Positions 18,291-28,423 of a stretch of 64,000 bases of DNA are shown here, piece after piece. The position numbers were made by a program, and so were the translations under genes. The notes beneath the pieces were generated by a model. It was given only the letters and a program-made list of their open reading frames with translations, ran no database searches and was not told the origin of the DNA. How positions within the stretch are numbered: the first letter of the stretch is position 1; each line of letters begins with the position of its first letter. The DNA lies in contig NZ_CALTYA010000003.1 of NCBI RefSeq assembly GCF_943913405.1, forward strand, positions 124,001 through 188,000. The letters are read 5' to 3'. The DNA comes from an uncultured Flavobacterium sp. (GTDB lineage Bacteria; Bacteroidota; Bacteroidia; Flavobacteriales; Flavobacteriaceae).

Positions 18291-18319
18291 TTTCAACGAT
18301 TTTATTTACCTTTCAACGA
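18291..18319 (+). promoter_or_regulatory. Direct-repeat promoter element shared with the 17,034 gene
   Basis: Two copies of TTTCAACGA are spaced 20 bp apart, with TTTTATTTACC between them. A partial third copy (ACGATTTTATTTAATTTC) begins at about 18253. The element aligns to 17127-17155 on the other strand and lies 39 bp upstream of the -7 box at 18359. Confidence 0.55.
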
Positions 18320-18358
18320 TTTTTTTGCCAATTTAATGTTAAGGTAACGTTAGAGCAT

Positions 18359-18366
18359 TACTTTTG
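18359..18366 (+). promoter_or_regulatory. Candidate -7 box for the 2,164-aa T9SS gene
   Basis: TACTTTTG matches TAnnTTTG, 62 bases before the start codon at 18429. Confidence 0.5.
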
Positions 18367-18428
18367 CGCAGTGCATTTTAAAAAGACGCCATAAATAAGG
18401 CACAGGGGACAATTTTAAATGATATTTT

Positions 18429-21400
18429 ATGAAGAAAATTTTACTATTAATTTTATTGGTTTTTGGAATTGGGACTGCTTTTGGGCAGGATAATATTATT
18501 CCAAAATTATCACTTCCAACTCGAAATACACCGAGTGGAAATTCAGGATGGACTATAAATGCTGATATGAATAATTCTAGTACAGATTATTGGAAAATGC
18601 TTTCAGGCAAAAGTTTAGAGTCGCCTAGTATGAATTTTTCTCAATATACAGGAATTACAATAACACTTGCTCTTGAATCATTTGGGACAATAACAAGCCA
18701 CTCAGATGATATTAAAGTTGAATATTGGAATGGGACAGCATGGAGCCAAGTAGGCTCAAATTTGCATACAACAAGTACACGCTCAAATCCAGTAGTAAGT
18801 CTCCCTTATAGTTATTCATCAGCTAAAATAAGGGTAACAGCTCCAAATGCAACTGCTGCTGTGGGAGCTAGATTGTTTTCTGTCGAAATTAAAGGAACTA
18901 TAATAGCTACCGCGGCTCCAGAAATAAATTTACAAGGAAATTCTACTAATATAATAAGTGGTGCAACAACAGTATCTACTGCAAATCATACAGATTTTGG
19001 TAGCCAAGATATTAGTTCTGGAACGATCGTAAGAACTTTTACAATTCAAAATACAGGTTCATCTGATTTGAATTTGTCAGGAACTCCAATTGTTGCAATT
19101 TCAGGTGTGAATTCTAGTGATTTTACAATTACAACAATTCCTGCAACGCCAGTAACGGCATCTGGAAATACCACTTTTCAAATCACTTTTGATCCTACTG
19201 CTATAGGAGTAAAGAATGCAACTATTAGTATTGCGAACAATGATAGTGATGAAAATCCTTATACATTCGCAATACAAGGAACAGGTACAACTGTTGCCCC
19301 AAACATAAATCTACAAGGAAATACTGCGAATATCACAAACGGAAGCACTACGCCTTCAACGGCTAATCACACTGATTTCGGAAGCCAAGATATTACTGCA
19401 GGAACAATTGTAAGAACTTTCACAATTCAAAATACAGGTAGCGATGCCTTAAGTTTGACAGGAAGTTCTCCTTATGCGATAATTTCAGGAACAAATGCAG
19501 CTGATTTTACAGTAACAGCAATTCCTGCTACAAATGTCGCATCATTAGGAAATACGACTTTTCAAGTTACTTTTGACCCAAGCGCAACAGGAATAAGAAC
19601 AGCGACAATAACTATCGCTAATAACGATAGCGCTAAAAATCCATATACTTTTGCTATTCAAGGAACAGGAACTGATATTCCGGCAAATCCATCTGGTACA
19701 ATTTCTGGAACAACACCTGCTTGTAGTTCAACAACACTTACTTATACAGGAACAATTCCTAGCGGAGTAAATTATTATTGGCAAACTACAGCTACAGGAA
19801 CTTCAACGGCTAATAACGCAACAGCTCCATATCCAGTTACAATAAGCGGAAATTATTATGTTAATGCTAATAAAAATGGAGTTTGGTCAACAGGCGCGAC
19901 TTCGGCTTATGCTGTGGTCATCAACCAAGCGCCAACAATTACTACAAATCCAAATACTGGAGCTGTTAGTATTTGTCAAGGAGCTTCTTTTACTGCGCTT
20001 TCTATCGTTGCAACAGGAACTTCATTAACATATCAATGGTATAAATCTACAGATAACAGCAATGCTACTGCAGGAGATGACGTGACGGTGGGAACAAATT
20101 CGGCTTCATTTACACCTTCAAATTCTGACTTAGGAACTTTCTACTATTATGTAATTGTTTCAGGTGCTTCCCCTTGTACTCCAGCAAAATCTAATGTTTC
20201 AGCAGCGAGAACTGTGAATGCAATACCTGCAACGCCTCAAGGAACATTCACGCCACTTACTTCTTGCGGAACAGCAACGGTGAATTATAATTTTGCGACA
20301 GGTGAAAGTACAGATGGAAATACATATTACTGGCAAACAAGCGCAACAGGAACTGCCACGACAAGTCCAGTAAGCGCTCCTTATAGCGTAGCTGCAACTG
20401 GAAATGTGCATGTACGTAGTTTTAATGGCAATTGCTGGTCGGCTGTGAAAACCCAAAACATAACAATATCAAATGTTCCAAGCTTAACGACACAGCCAAA
20501 TAGCACAAGCGTTGTTATTCCGGCACCAAAAACTTTTACAGTTGCAACATCAGGAACAGTTACTTACCAATGGCAATTATCTACTGACGGAGGAACTAAT
20601 TGGGCTGATATTTCAGGTGCTAATAGTGCGAGTTATACTACGTCTGCGACTTCAGAAGATATGAATGGCTACCGCTATAAGTGTTTAGTCACTAATTCAT
20701 GCGGACAAACAATTTCTAATGTAGGGACTTTGGCTTTGACAAATTCACAGCCTAATAATGCAACGGCTTTTCAGGGTTGTTTCACAGATAATGGCGTAAG
20801 GCTTTCATGGGTGGCCCCAGCTTCAGGAACAACGCCAACTGGATATGTAGTTTTTGCTATTCAAGGAGCAACTCTACCTGCAGGAACAAAAAATAACGCA
20901 AATACATATACGGCAAATTTAGATTTTGCAACTGCAGCATCAGCAGTCCCTTCGACTTTAGGAAAAGTTGTTTATAAAGGAAACAGTCTTTCGGCAACTA
21001 TTACTGGATTAGTTGAAAATGAAACTTATTCTTTTGCAGTTTTCCCTTATGTTGGAGAAAATTTGACCAATTGGGCTTCTGGTTCAGCAGCATCAAGAAT
21101 TACTGCTGGTATTGCACAAGATGATGTTAGAAACTTAGCGGCTACTGTAGCTTCTGAAAAAGTTACTCTAAATTGGAATAGCCCAACATGTTATGACCAA
21201 GTTTTAATTGTAGCAAATCAAGGTACGGTAATTTTTACACCTTCTGGAGACGGTTCAGCATATACTGCAAATGACGTGTATGCAAGTGCAAATCAAGTAG
21301 TTTATAAAGGAACTGCAACTTCAAAAGCAATAACAGGTTTCTTAAATGATACAGAATATTGTTTCAAGGTTTTTGTGCTAAGAGGAACAACTTGGACTCA

Positions 21401-24400
21401 AGGAGTTTCGATTTGTGCAATCCCTACTATCACTTATTGTCCTTCTGAAGGAAATATGGAAGCAAATACAAGCATTACAAATGTTAGTTTCAATACTATA
21501 AATAACAGCAGCGGAAAAACACTGCCTTATCAAGATTATACTTCTATTAGTACCACATTAAACAAGGGTGAAGGTTATGATTTATCCGTTAAAGTAAATA
21601 CGGATGGAAATTTTCTGGTTCAGACTAAAGTTTGGATAGACTGGGATAGAAATGGAACATTTTCGGCTGGGGAATCTTATGATTTAGGTTCTGCAACAAA
21701 TGTAACAGACGGACTTACATCACTATCACCTTTAAATATAACTGTGCCTACAAGCGCACAGTCAGGAAATATAAGAATGAGGGTTAGTTCAAAATATAAT
21801 GAAGTGGCTACTCCCTGTGAAACTCTTTTTGACGGAGAAGTAGAAGATTATACATTAAATATTGTACAGCCAACAGGTGCAGAAATTTATATAAAAGCGA
21901 ATAACCAAAATATTGCTAGCGGAAGCACGGTGGCATCACCATTAAATCTTACTCTTTTTGCATCACAAAATATTGGTGTAGGCCAAGAAAAAGAATACAC
22001 AATTGGAAACGTAGGGTTAAGCACATTGCTTTTAAGCGGTACACCGACAATTAGCATCGGAGGAACAAATCCTGGTGATTTTTCAATAACGCAATATCCT
22101 GCAAGTTCTATCGCTTCAGGAAGTACATCTAATTTTAAAATTACATTTACGCCAACACAAGCAGGCACGCGCACGGCTGTTATTTCAATTGCAAATAATG
22201 ATTTGACAGGAAATGAAAATCCTTATACTTTCTTGATTCAAGGTACAGGAACTTGTGCAACAGCAACAAATACTGTCGTACCAAGTTCAGGTCCTGTTGG
22301 AACTTTTGTGACAATTACAGCAACGGCTGGGAATCTTATTGGAGCAACGGCTACCTTTAACGGTGTTGCTGCAACGGTGACTCCGGTTTCTACAACAGAG
22401 ATAAAAGTTGTAGTTCCGGCTGGAGCAACGACAGGAAATATTGTTACTACAAATGCACAAGGATGTACGGCTTCAACTGCTTTTAATGTAATTCACAATC
22501 AATCTTCAGGATGTGAAAACGGTACTGGAGTTCCTTCTGACCTTCTTATTTATGAAGTATATGATGAAAATGGCGGAACTGGTGGATATATTTCTTTATT
22601 TAATGGAACGCCAACTTCAAAAAATCTTTCTAATTATAGAATTTTTAGAGCTGGTACCTATAGTAATAACGATTTTGCAAATTATGCAACTATTTCAGGA
22701 ACAATACCTTCTGGAGGAATTGCAATTATAAAAGTAACTGGTACAAATCAATGTGCTACTCCAGCTTCAACGGGTCATGGAACAATAGATGGCGGTTATA
22801 ATGCAGCTGATGGTTTCCAGTTGAGAACTAGTAGCGGAACAATAATTGATGATGTTGCTGGATCAAATCGCATTGGATATTACCTAAAAAGAAAAATAAC
22901 AGCACTTGCGCCAAAAACTACTTATAATAGTGCAGATTGGACAATTGTAACCATAGAAGCTAATGAGTGTTTTGGTACAGGAATAGCTCCAATAATCTCA
23001 GAAAATCTTCCAGTAATCACATTACAGCCAACCTTCTCAGACAAATGCGGGACAGCAGTCCTAACTGTTACAGCAACAGAAGGTTTCGCAGGCGGGAATC
23101 CATTAGTATACCAATGGTTTATCAGCACGCCAAGTCAAACGGCTTGGACAGAATTAGCTGACGGCGGTATTTATTCAGGAGCAACTACAGCAACATTGAC
23201 AATCGCATCTTTGGCAGGTTTAGAACACTACCAATTTTATGCGCAAGTAAGAGAAAACACAGTAACTTGTTATGCAGCAACAAATGCAGTTAGCATTTTT
23301 GGTTCACAAGGCACAGTGACCTGGAATGGTACTGCTTGGTCAGGAGGTCTTCCGGATAGTACAAAAGATGTTGTAATTAGCGGCCACTATAACACGTCAG
23401 TTTCAGGCAGTTTTTCAGCAAGAAGCTTGACAAATAGCGGCGATATTACGATCAGCGATGGAAGCTATATTAAAATTGAATACGGATTTGCAAACAACGG
23501 AATCTTTACCATTAAAAATAACGGAAGCCTTGTTCAAGTTTGTGATGCCGCAGTAAATAGCGGTAATGCAATTGACATGGAAAGAATAACAAAACCAATG
23601 TACCGTTATGACTTTACTTATTGGTCTTCTCCAGTTGACTCTCAAACTTTGGGGGCGCTTTCTCCAGGAACACTTGCTGATAAATATTTCAGATGGGATA
23701 CTAATTTCCAAGACTGGATAAGCACTTTGAAAACTTCAGATATGGAAAAAGGTGTCGGTTATATCATAAGAGCGCCGCAGACTTTTTCTACAAATCCTTT
23801 ATCGACATCTGAATTTACAGGAAATTTCTCTGGAAAAGCTCACAATGGAGTTGTAACCGTTCCTGTTGCAGGGCACGCTACGCAAGAAAAGTGGAATTTG
23901 CTTGGAAATCCTTATCCTTCAGCAATTCATGCAGATAAATTCTTGGCTTCATCAATCAATCCTGGATTGGAAGGAACTATTTACATCTGGACGCACAATA
24001 CGCCTCTAGATCCAGTGCCAAATAGCGAAGGTTTCTATAATTATGCACCAAATGACTACGCAGTTTACAACGCTCTTGGTGGTACAGGAACTTCAAGCGC
24101 AGTTAATTTTGACGGATATATTGCTGCAGGCCAGTCCTTCTTCATAAAAGGAAATACAAATGGAGACGCAACTTTCAACAACAGCATGAGAGTGGCATTG
24201 CACAATTCACAGTTTTTGAGAACGAGCAACACTGCTCAAGCGACTGCTGAAATGAACAGAATCTGGTTGAATTTGACAAACACGCAAAACGGATTCAATC
24301 AAACCTTGATTGGATATGTTGAAGGCGCAACAAACGGAATTGACCGTGATTTCGACGGAGAAGTTTTCGGCGGAAATGCAGTTACATTTTATTCAATCGC

Positions 24401-24923
24401 TTCCCAAAAGAACTTGAGCATTCAAGGAAGAGCGCTTCCTTTTAATGAAACTGATATTGTAGATTTAGGATATAAAACAACTGCGGCAGGAACATTGAAA
24501 ATCAGCCTTGCCAACTTTGACGGAATATTCACAAATCAAGCCGTTTATTTAGAAGATAAAGCTTTGAATATTATCCACAATCTAAAAGCATCTGACTATG
24601 AATTTACATCAGCTGTCGGAACTTTCAACACGAGATTCGTTCTTAGATATACTTCAGAAACATTGGGCAATCCAGATTTTGAGGCTATCAATAACAACTT
24701 GACAGTTGGCGTAAAAGACAAAGCAATTATTATAAGATCTACGTTAGAAAACATCCAAAGCATAGCAATTTATGATATCCTTGGAAGAAATATCTATGAG
24801 AATAAAAAGGTAAATGCAAATGAATTCCGTGTGAACGAAGTTACAGCAAGCCAGCAAGCGCTGATTGTAAAAGTGTATTTAGAAAACGGAATGCACACTA
24901 CAAGAAAAATTATATTGAAATAA
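18429..24923 (+). CDS. Giant T9SS-secreted multidomain surface protein
   Basis: A 2,164-residue protein with signal peptide MKKILLLILLVFGIGTAFGQ. In order: an N-terminal beta-sandwich (about 20-160), two tandem choice-of-anchor-D/ASH-like domains (163-285 and 290-415, near-identical motifs such as IVRTFTIQNTGS), several Ig-like domains (420-780), an FN3-like region (780-1000), a GEVED domain (1001-1147; VWIDWDRNGTFSAGE...GEVEDYTL), a third anchor-D domain (1150-1275), an IPT/TIG domain (1276-1355), a lamin-tail-like domain (1361-1520), a further Ig-like domain (1528-1620), the module shared with the neighbouring giant (1628-2079; YDFTYWSSPV), and a T9SS sorting domain (2085-2164). No catalytic motif was seen. 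An adhesin or surface-layer role is likely. Confidence 0.9.
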   Translation: MKKILLLILLVFGIGTAFGQDNIIPKLSLPTRNTPSGNSGWTINADMNNSSTDYWKMLSGKSLESPSMNFSQYTGITITLALESFGTITSHSDDIKVEYWNGTAWSQVGSNLHTTSTRSNPVVSLPYSYSSAKIRVTAPNATAAVGARLFSVEIKGTIIATAAPEINLQGNSTNIISGATTVSTANHTDFGSQDISSGTIVRTFTIQNTGSSDLNLSGTPIVAISGVNSSDFTITTIPATPVTASGNTTFQITFDPTAIGVKNATISIANNDSDENPYTFAIQGTGTTVAPNINLQGNTANITNGSTTPSTANHTDFGSQDITAGTIVRTFTIQNTGSDALSLTGSSPYAIISGTNAADFTVTAIPATNVASLGNTTFQVTFDPSATGIRTATITIANNDSAKNPYTFAIQGTGTDIPANPSGTISGTTPACSSTTLTYTGTIPSGVNYYWQTTATGTSTANNATAPYPVTISGNYYVNANKNGVWSTGATSAYAVVINQAPTITTNPNTGAVSICQGASFTALSIVATGTSLTYQWYKSTDNSNATAGDDVTVGTNSASFTPSNSDLGTFYYYVIVSGASPCTPAKSNVSAARTVNAIPATPQGTFTPLTSCGTATVNYNFATGESTDGNTYYWQTSATGTATTSPVSAPYSVAATGNVHVRSFNGNCWSAVKTQNITISNVPSLTTQPNSTSVVIPAPKTFTVATSGTVTYQWQLSTDGGTNWADISGANSASYTTSATSEDMNGYRYKCLVTNSCGQTISNVGTLALTNSQPNNATAFQGCFTDNGVRLSWVAPASGTTPTGYVVFAIQGATLPAGTKNNANTYTANLDFATAASAVPSTLGKVVYKGNSLSATITGLVENETYSFAVFPYVGENLTNWASGSAASRITAGIAQDDVRNLAATVASEKVTLNWNSPTCYDQVLIVANQGTVIFTPSGDGSAYTANDVYASANQVVYKGTATSKAITGFLNDTEYCFKVFVLRGTTWTQGVSICAIPTITYCPSEGNMEANTSITNVSFNTINNSSGKTLPYQDYTSISTTLNKGEGYDLSVKVNTDGNFLVQTKVWIDWDRNGTFSAGESYDLGSATNVTDGLTSLSPLNITVPTSAQSGNIRMRVSSKYNEVATPCETLFDGEVEDYTLNIVQPTGAEIYIKANNQNIASGSTVASPLNLTLFASQNIGVGQEKEYTIGNVGLSTLLLSGTPTISIGGTNPGDFSITQYPASSIASGSTSNFKITFTPTQAGTRTAVISIANNDLTGNENPYTFLIQGTGTCATATNTVVPSSGPVGTFVTITATAGNLIGATATFNGVAATVTPVSTTEIKVVVPAGATTGNIVTTNAQGCTASTAFNVIHNQSSGCENGTGVPSDLLIYEVYDENGGTGGYISLFNGTPTSKNLSNYRIFRAGTYSNNDFANYATISGTIPSGGIAIIKVTGTNQCATPASTGHGTIDGGYNAADGFQLRTSSGTIIDDVAGSNRIGYYLKRKITALAPKTTYNSADWTIVTIEANECFGTGIAPIISENLPVITLQPTFSDKCGTAVLTVTATEGFAGGNPLVYQWFISTPSQTAWTELADGGIYSGATTATLTIASLAGLEHYQFYAQVRENTVTCYAATNAVSIFGSQGTVTWNGTAWSGGLPDSTKDVVISGHYNTSVSGSFSARSLTNSGDITISDGSYIKIEYGFANNGIFTIKNNGSLVQVCDAAVNSGNAIDMERITKPMYRYDFTYWSSPVDSQTLGALSPGTLADKYFRWDTNFQDWISTLKTSDMEKGVGYIIRAPQTFSTNPLSTSEFTGNFSGKAHNGVVTVPVAGHATQEKWNLLGNPYPSAIHADKFLASSINPGLEGTIYIWTHNTPLDPVPNSEGFYNYAPNDYAVYNALGGTGTSSAVNFDGYIAAGQSFFIKGNTNGDATFNNSMRVALHNSQFLRTSNTAQATAEMNRIWLNLTNTQNGFNQTLIGYVEGATNGIDRDFDGEVFGGNAVTFYSIASQKNLSIQGRALPFNETDIVDLGYKTTAAGTLKISLANFDGIFTNQAVYLEDKALNIIHNLKASDYEFTSAVGTFNTRFVLRYTSETLGNPDFEAINNNLTVGVKDKAIIIRSTLENIQSIAIYDILGRNIYENKKVNANEFRVNEVTASQQALIVKVYLENGMHTTRKIILK

Positions 24924-24948
24924 GAAAAAGAGAATCCTAGTTAAAACA

Positions 24949-24982
24949 AAAAATCCCAGCAATTGCACTGGGATTTTTTTAT
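24949..24982. terminator. Bidirectional terminator between the T9SS and Cupin_8 genes
   Basis: The stem AAAATCCCAG / CTGGGATTTT with an 8-nt loop has A and T runs on both sides. It serves the forward giant T9SS gene, and its right edge meets the 3' end of the converging gene. Confidence 0.85.
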
Positions 24983-25851
24983 GGAATTATTTTTAGGTTT
25001 TTGTGAGTCCTTACAATTGCCTGTTCGTTTTTGTAGTCAATCCATTCTTGGCCTTTCCACTTTCGCATAAGGTTGTCAAAATTGCGCATGACAAAAATAT
25101 TATAGGCGGCTTTGCCCAAATTGCTAATCTTTCTTGGAAACGCGCGCAGGCTCATAGAAAATCCTGGAGTTAGGTATTTCATATAATGCCAATAGCCTTC
25201 GGGCATATAAAGCATTTCGCCGTGTTCTAAATTGCAGATTAAACCTTTTGCCTGTTTTAGTGCGGGCCATTTTTCTAAATCTGGATTGTCAAAATCAATA
25301 TCTTCTCTTGAAATCAGGGCATGCGGCACTTTATACAAATAGCGAGTTTGGTCTGGAGCAAATAAAATGCACTGCTTTTTTCCATTGAAATGAAAATGCA
25401 AAATATTGGAATAATCAATGTCATAATGGATGAAAACCTTAGAATTCTCTCCTCCGAAGAAAAGCATCGGAAGCTGTTTCACCAACCGCAAGCCAATATC
25501 AGGCCATTTAAAATCTAATTTCAGCGAAGGAACCTGTTGCATCAAATTATAGAGAAAGATGCGGTAATTGGTAGGTTTTGACTGCAAAAGGTCAATGTAA
25601 TCTGCCATTTTCATCTTTGCGTGGGCTTCATTAAAACCATCTTTGTGCGTCACCGGACGGTCGTCATACAAAGGCACTTCCTTTTCGCCGGCAATGTTTT
25701 TTATGTAATCCAGCTTCCATTTTTGATAAGCTGGCCAATCTTCCGTCAATTTTTCTATGACTAAAGGCTTTTGCTTTACTACATAATTTTTATAGAATTC
25801 TTCTTTTGAAATGGTTTTTACACGCTCAATTTCAGTTAATTGTAATGGCAT
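24979..25851 (-). CDS. Cupin-like (Cupin_8/JmjC-type) protein, putative 2-oxoglutarate dioxygenase
   Basis: A 290-residue cytoplasmic protein. The region EEFYKNYVVKQKPLVIEKLTEDWPAYQKW is the usual N-terminus of Cupin_8/FIH-like proteins. The candidate iron ligands are His and Asp in VFIHYDIDYSNILHFHFNG (about residue 140) and the later His in GEMLYMPEGYWHYMKYL (about residue 220), giving an HxD...H facial triad. FIH and JmjC relatives hydroxylate protein or small-molecule substrates using Fe(II) and 2-oxoglutarate. The substrate is unknown, and the gene stands alone. Confidence 0.85.
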   Translation of the reverse strand: MPLQLTEIERVKTISKEEFYKNYVVKQKPLVIEKLTEDWPAYQKWKLDYIKNIAGEKEVPLYDDRPVTHKDGFNEAHAKMKMADYIDLLQSKPTNYRIFLYNLMQQVPSLKLDFKWPDIGLRLVKQLPMLFFGGENSKVFIHYDIDYSNILHFHFNGKKQCILFAPDQTRYLYKVPHALISREDIDFDNPDLEKWPALKQAKGLICNLEHGEMLYMPEGYWHYMKYLTPGFSMSLRAFPRKISNLGKAAYNIFVMRNFDNLMRKWKGQEWIDYKNEQAIVRTHKNLKIIP

Positions 25852-25958
25852 ACTACAAATATTTAGAAATAAATAATGGTACTCAGGGATCCGTTCTAAA
25901 CAAAGTTAATAAAGCATTATGAAATTGTAAAGCGCCAAAGCTTAAATTTTTGCCATAA

Positions 25959-25995
25959 AAAAAGCTGCAGCCCAATTAAGGAATGCAGCTTTTCA
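25959..25995 (-). terminator. Terminator of the 767-aa T9SS propeller gene
   Basis: The stem AAAAGCTGCA / TGCAGCTTTT with a loop of about 14 nt lies 17 bases beyond the stop codon at 26011. On the minus strand it runs into T residues. Confidence 0.75.
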
Positions 25996-26010
25996 AGGGC
26001 ATGCTAAAAA

Positions 26011-28314
26011 CTATTTTTTGATAAGCTTTTGACTGTGGACTGCGCCATTGTCAGTTATTACGTTTACGATATAAATTCCAGTATTTAATCTTGAGATGTC
26101 AATAGTTGAGGCGCTGCTTTCTAAAACTTTTTGTCCAGTCAATGTGTAGATCAACGTGTTTTTGATTTCAAAAGCATTTCCAGTTGCAGCAACATGCAAT
26201 TGATTTGAAGCTGGATTTGGATAAATTGAAATTGCGTTAGCAGTAGCATTTGGATTATTTAGGCCTAAAGTTACATTTTCAATCGTGTATTTCAATACTC
26301 CTAAATCAGTAGTTGCGATATAAGCATTGATGTTGTTTCCGTCGAAATCATAAGCCATCGAATAAGAATTAATATAGTTCAATTGCGCTGGAGTAACTTC
26401 TGACCAAGTTTGCCCATTGTTGGCAGTATACTGAATTGAAGTGTCTTGATACATTGTAGAATAAAGAGAAACCACGATTACACCGTCGTTAAGAGTCGAG
26501 TAGGTAATTCTTTTGGCATCTACGCCTGATAAAATGCTTGTCCAGTTTTCACCAGCATTTGAAGTTGAGAAAACCCCAACGTTTGTGCCAACTGTAAAAT
26601 GATTAGGATTAAGCGGGTTTCTTTGCATGTCCCAAATCAAATCTGATCCTTGGTTTACTGACAAGCCATTCATTTTTTCTACCCAAGTAACGCCTCCGTC
26701 AACTGATTTGAAGAATTTAGCGCTTTTAGAAATGAAGATCTCATTACTATTCCCTTGTGTAACTGCTACTCCGGTAATTGCGCCAGAACCGAACTCGTCG
26801 ATTTCAGGAGTCACAATATCTTCCACAACGATGTTGTCAAGATCTGTAAAGTTGATTTTTTGCAAAGTGCCATTTTCTCCGCTTCTGAAAGCTACATAAA
26901 TCACGTTTGAATTATTCGGATCTACAATAAGCTCTTGAATGTCATCCGCGAAAGCGTTAGCTAAAACAGTTGTAGTTGCACCATAATCGTTGCTTAAAAC
27001 TAAATTTCCGCCAAAGAATCCCATGGATGCATAAGTAAAAGTTCGCCCGGGAATATTTTGGTCGGCAACAATATAATTTCTTTTTGGATTAAATGAAGTC
27101 GGCGCTTCTGGTTCAAAAATTGAAGTAGTTCCAGTTGTCAGGTTTTTGTGAAGACGCCCGCCATTGCTTCCGTAGAATAAATGTTTTGCCGTGCTGTTCT
27201 TAGCATGAGCAACACTTATGATGTTGTAAAAAGGAGCTTGGATTTGAGTTAAAGTAGTTCCTCCGTCATTTGACATCTGTGGAAATAAATCAGTAGTGAT
27301 GGCAATTTGGTTTGGATTTGAAGGATTGTAAGAAGCATTCAATCCATAATAATAAGATGTTGAATACTCAGGATAAACGATATTTGACCAAGTTGCTCCG
27401 CCATCAGTTGATTTTGCGATTTCGTTTTCTTCTAACAAAATAATATTATTTGCAGCCGTAGGGTGAAACGCTATTTTATTCACGCTGTTCAAAGTCTGGT
27501 CTGTCCAAGTGATTGGAACTAACGTCCAAGTTGTACCGCCGTTTGAGGAACGGTAGAGGCCTTCCGGCGTAGCGCCAAAGCTGATTCCTGTTCCGATTAA
27601 GATATCGTTGCCATTCGTTGGGTTGAAAGCGATTGGGTCTAAAGCAATTCCAGGAAGGCTTTCTGTAAAAGTAGTTCCTCCGTCTGTTGAAATTAATAGG
27701 CCGCCATTGACACCATCTGGGCCTAATGATCTTGCGATGAATAATTTGTTGCCGTCTAATGGGCTTATCGCTACATTATTTGCATGCACATTATCATTAT
27801 CAACGCTAAAATAAATCAGCTGCCAGTTTAATCCTCCGTTTTTTGAGAGGAAGATCTTTGTACGTGCACTAAAACCTTCAGAATAAGAAGTGTGCGCAAT
27901 TACTGTGTTTCCAGTGGCGTCAGAGAAATCATAAGAAACAATTGTAGAATTGTCTTCAGGATTTGGAATCGGGATGTGGCGGATAACAGCATTGTCAGCA
28001 CTATTCAAAACGTATATTCCGTCCAGTGTCATACCGGCATTTCTCACTGTGAAACTCAAGGTGTTTGCCTTTAGTTTCAAATCGGTAAGCCAAGCTCCTG
28101 TGTTTGGGAAAGAATATTTCAACGACCAAGTCGCACCGTTATCTGTAGAAACTACGATATGGTTTCCTTGGGTAAGCGCATAAATTTTATTCTGAACAGT
28201 TAAGTCATACGTAAGATCTTCTAGTTTTCCGAAATCTTTTGCCGCTTCATAAGTGATTTGGGACTGCATCGCGCAGCTTGCCAATAGCGACAACATGAAT
28301 GTAATTTTTTTCAT
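26011..28314 (-). CDS. T9SS-secreted sialidase/BNR-repeat (VPS10-like beta-propeller) protein
   Basis: The start is placed at ATG 28314 (signal peptide MKKITFMLSLLASCAMQSQ), giving 767 residues; the frame extends to a TTG at 28347. Many BNR/Asp-box-type repeats are visible (STDNGATWS, SKNGGLNWQ, STDGGTTF, SSNGGTTWT, STDGGATWS, SVDGGVTWV, TSNAGENWT), indicating a multibladed propeller of the sialidase/VPS10 type over residues about 25-680. The C-terminus is a canonical T9SS sorting domain with YPNP (ISIYPNPASNQLHV...GQKVLE...KLIKK). The Asp-boxes are structural and do not prove sialidase activity; the catalytic Arg triad was not identified. A TPR-LuxR regulator gene lies 109 bp upstream on the same strand. 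Confidence 0.88.
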   Translation of the reverse strand: MKKITFMLSLLASCAMQSQITYEAAKDFGKLEDLTYDLTVQNKIYALTQGNHIVVSTDNGATWSLKYSFPNTGAWLTDLKLKANTLSFTVRNAGMTLDGIYVLNSADNAVIRHIPIPNPEDNSTIVSYDFSDATGNTVIAHTSYSEGFSARTKIFLSKNGGLNWQLIYFSVDNDNVHANNVAISPLDGNKLFIARSLGPDGVNGGLLISTDGGTTFTESLPGIALDPIAFNPTNGNDILIGTGISFGATPEGLYRSSNGGTTWTLVPITWTDQTLNSVNKIAFHPTAANNIILLEENEIAKSTDGGATWSNIVYPEYSTSYYYGLNASYNPSNPNQIAITTDLFPQMSNDGGTTLTQIQAPFYNIISVAHAKNSTAKHLFYGSNGGRLHKNLTTGTTSIFEPEAPTSFNPKRNYIVADQNIPGRTFTYASMGFFGGNLVLSNDYGATTTVLANAFADDIQELIVDPNNSNVIYVAFRSGENGTLQKINFTDLDNIVVEDIVTPEIDEFGSGAITGVAVTQGNSNEIFISKSAKFFKSVDGGVTWVEKMNGLSVNQGSDLIWDMQRNPLNPNHFTVGTNVGVFSTSNAGENWTSILSGVDAKRITYSTLNDGVIVVSLYSTMYQDTSIQYTANNGQTWSEVTPAQLNYINSYSMAYDFDGNNINAYIATTDLGVLKYTIENVTLGLNNPNATANAISIYPNPASNQLHVAATGNAFEIKNTLIYTLTGQKVLESSASTIDISRLNTGIYIVNVITDNGAVHSQKLIKK

Positions 28315-28423
28315 AATGAGTTGTTTTTTGTTAGTTCCAATTTTCAAAAAAAAAAAGCTCTAATCAAAAAATATGGGCGGACATAGTGTGACATCTCTTT
28401 GGACAAATTGTGATTTAGCCCTA

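Noticed and set aside
18429..24923. Phage tail or structural protein because of Ig-like repeats
   Set aside because: The signal peptide and T9SS sorting domain show a secreted cell-surface protein, and no phage genes are nearby.
26011..28314. Annotation as an active sialidase
   Set aside because: Asp-box repeats are structural; the arginine triad and catalytic Tyr/Glu/Asp were not found.
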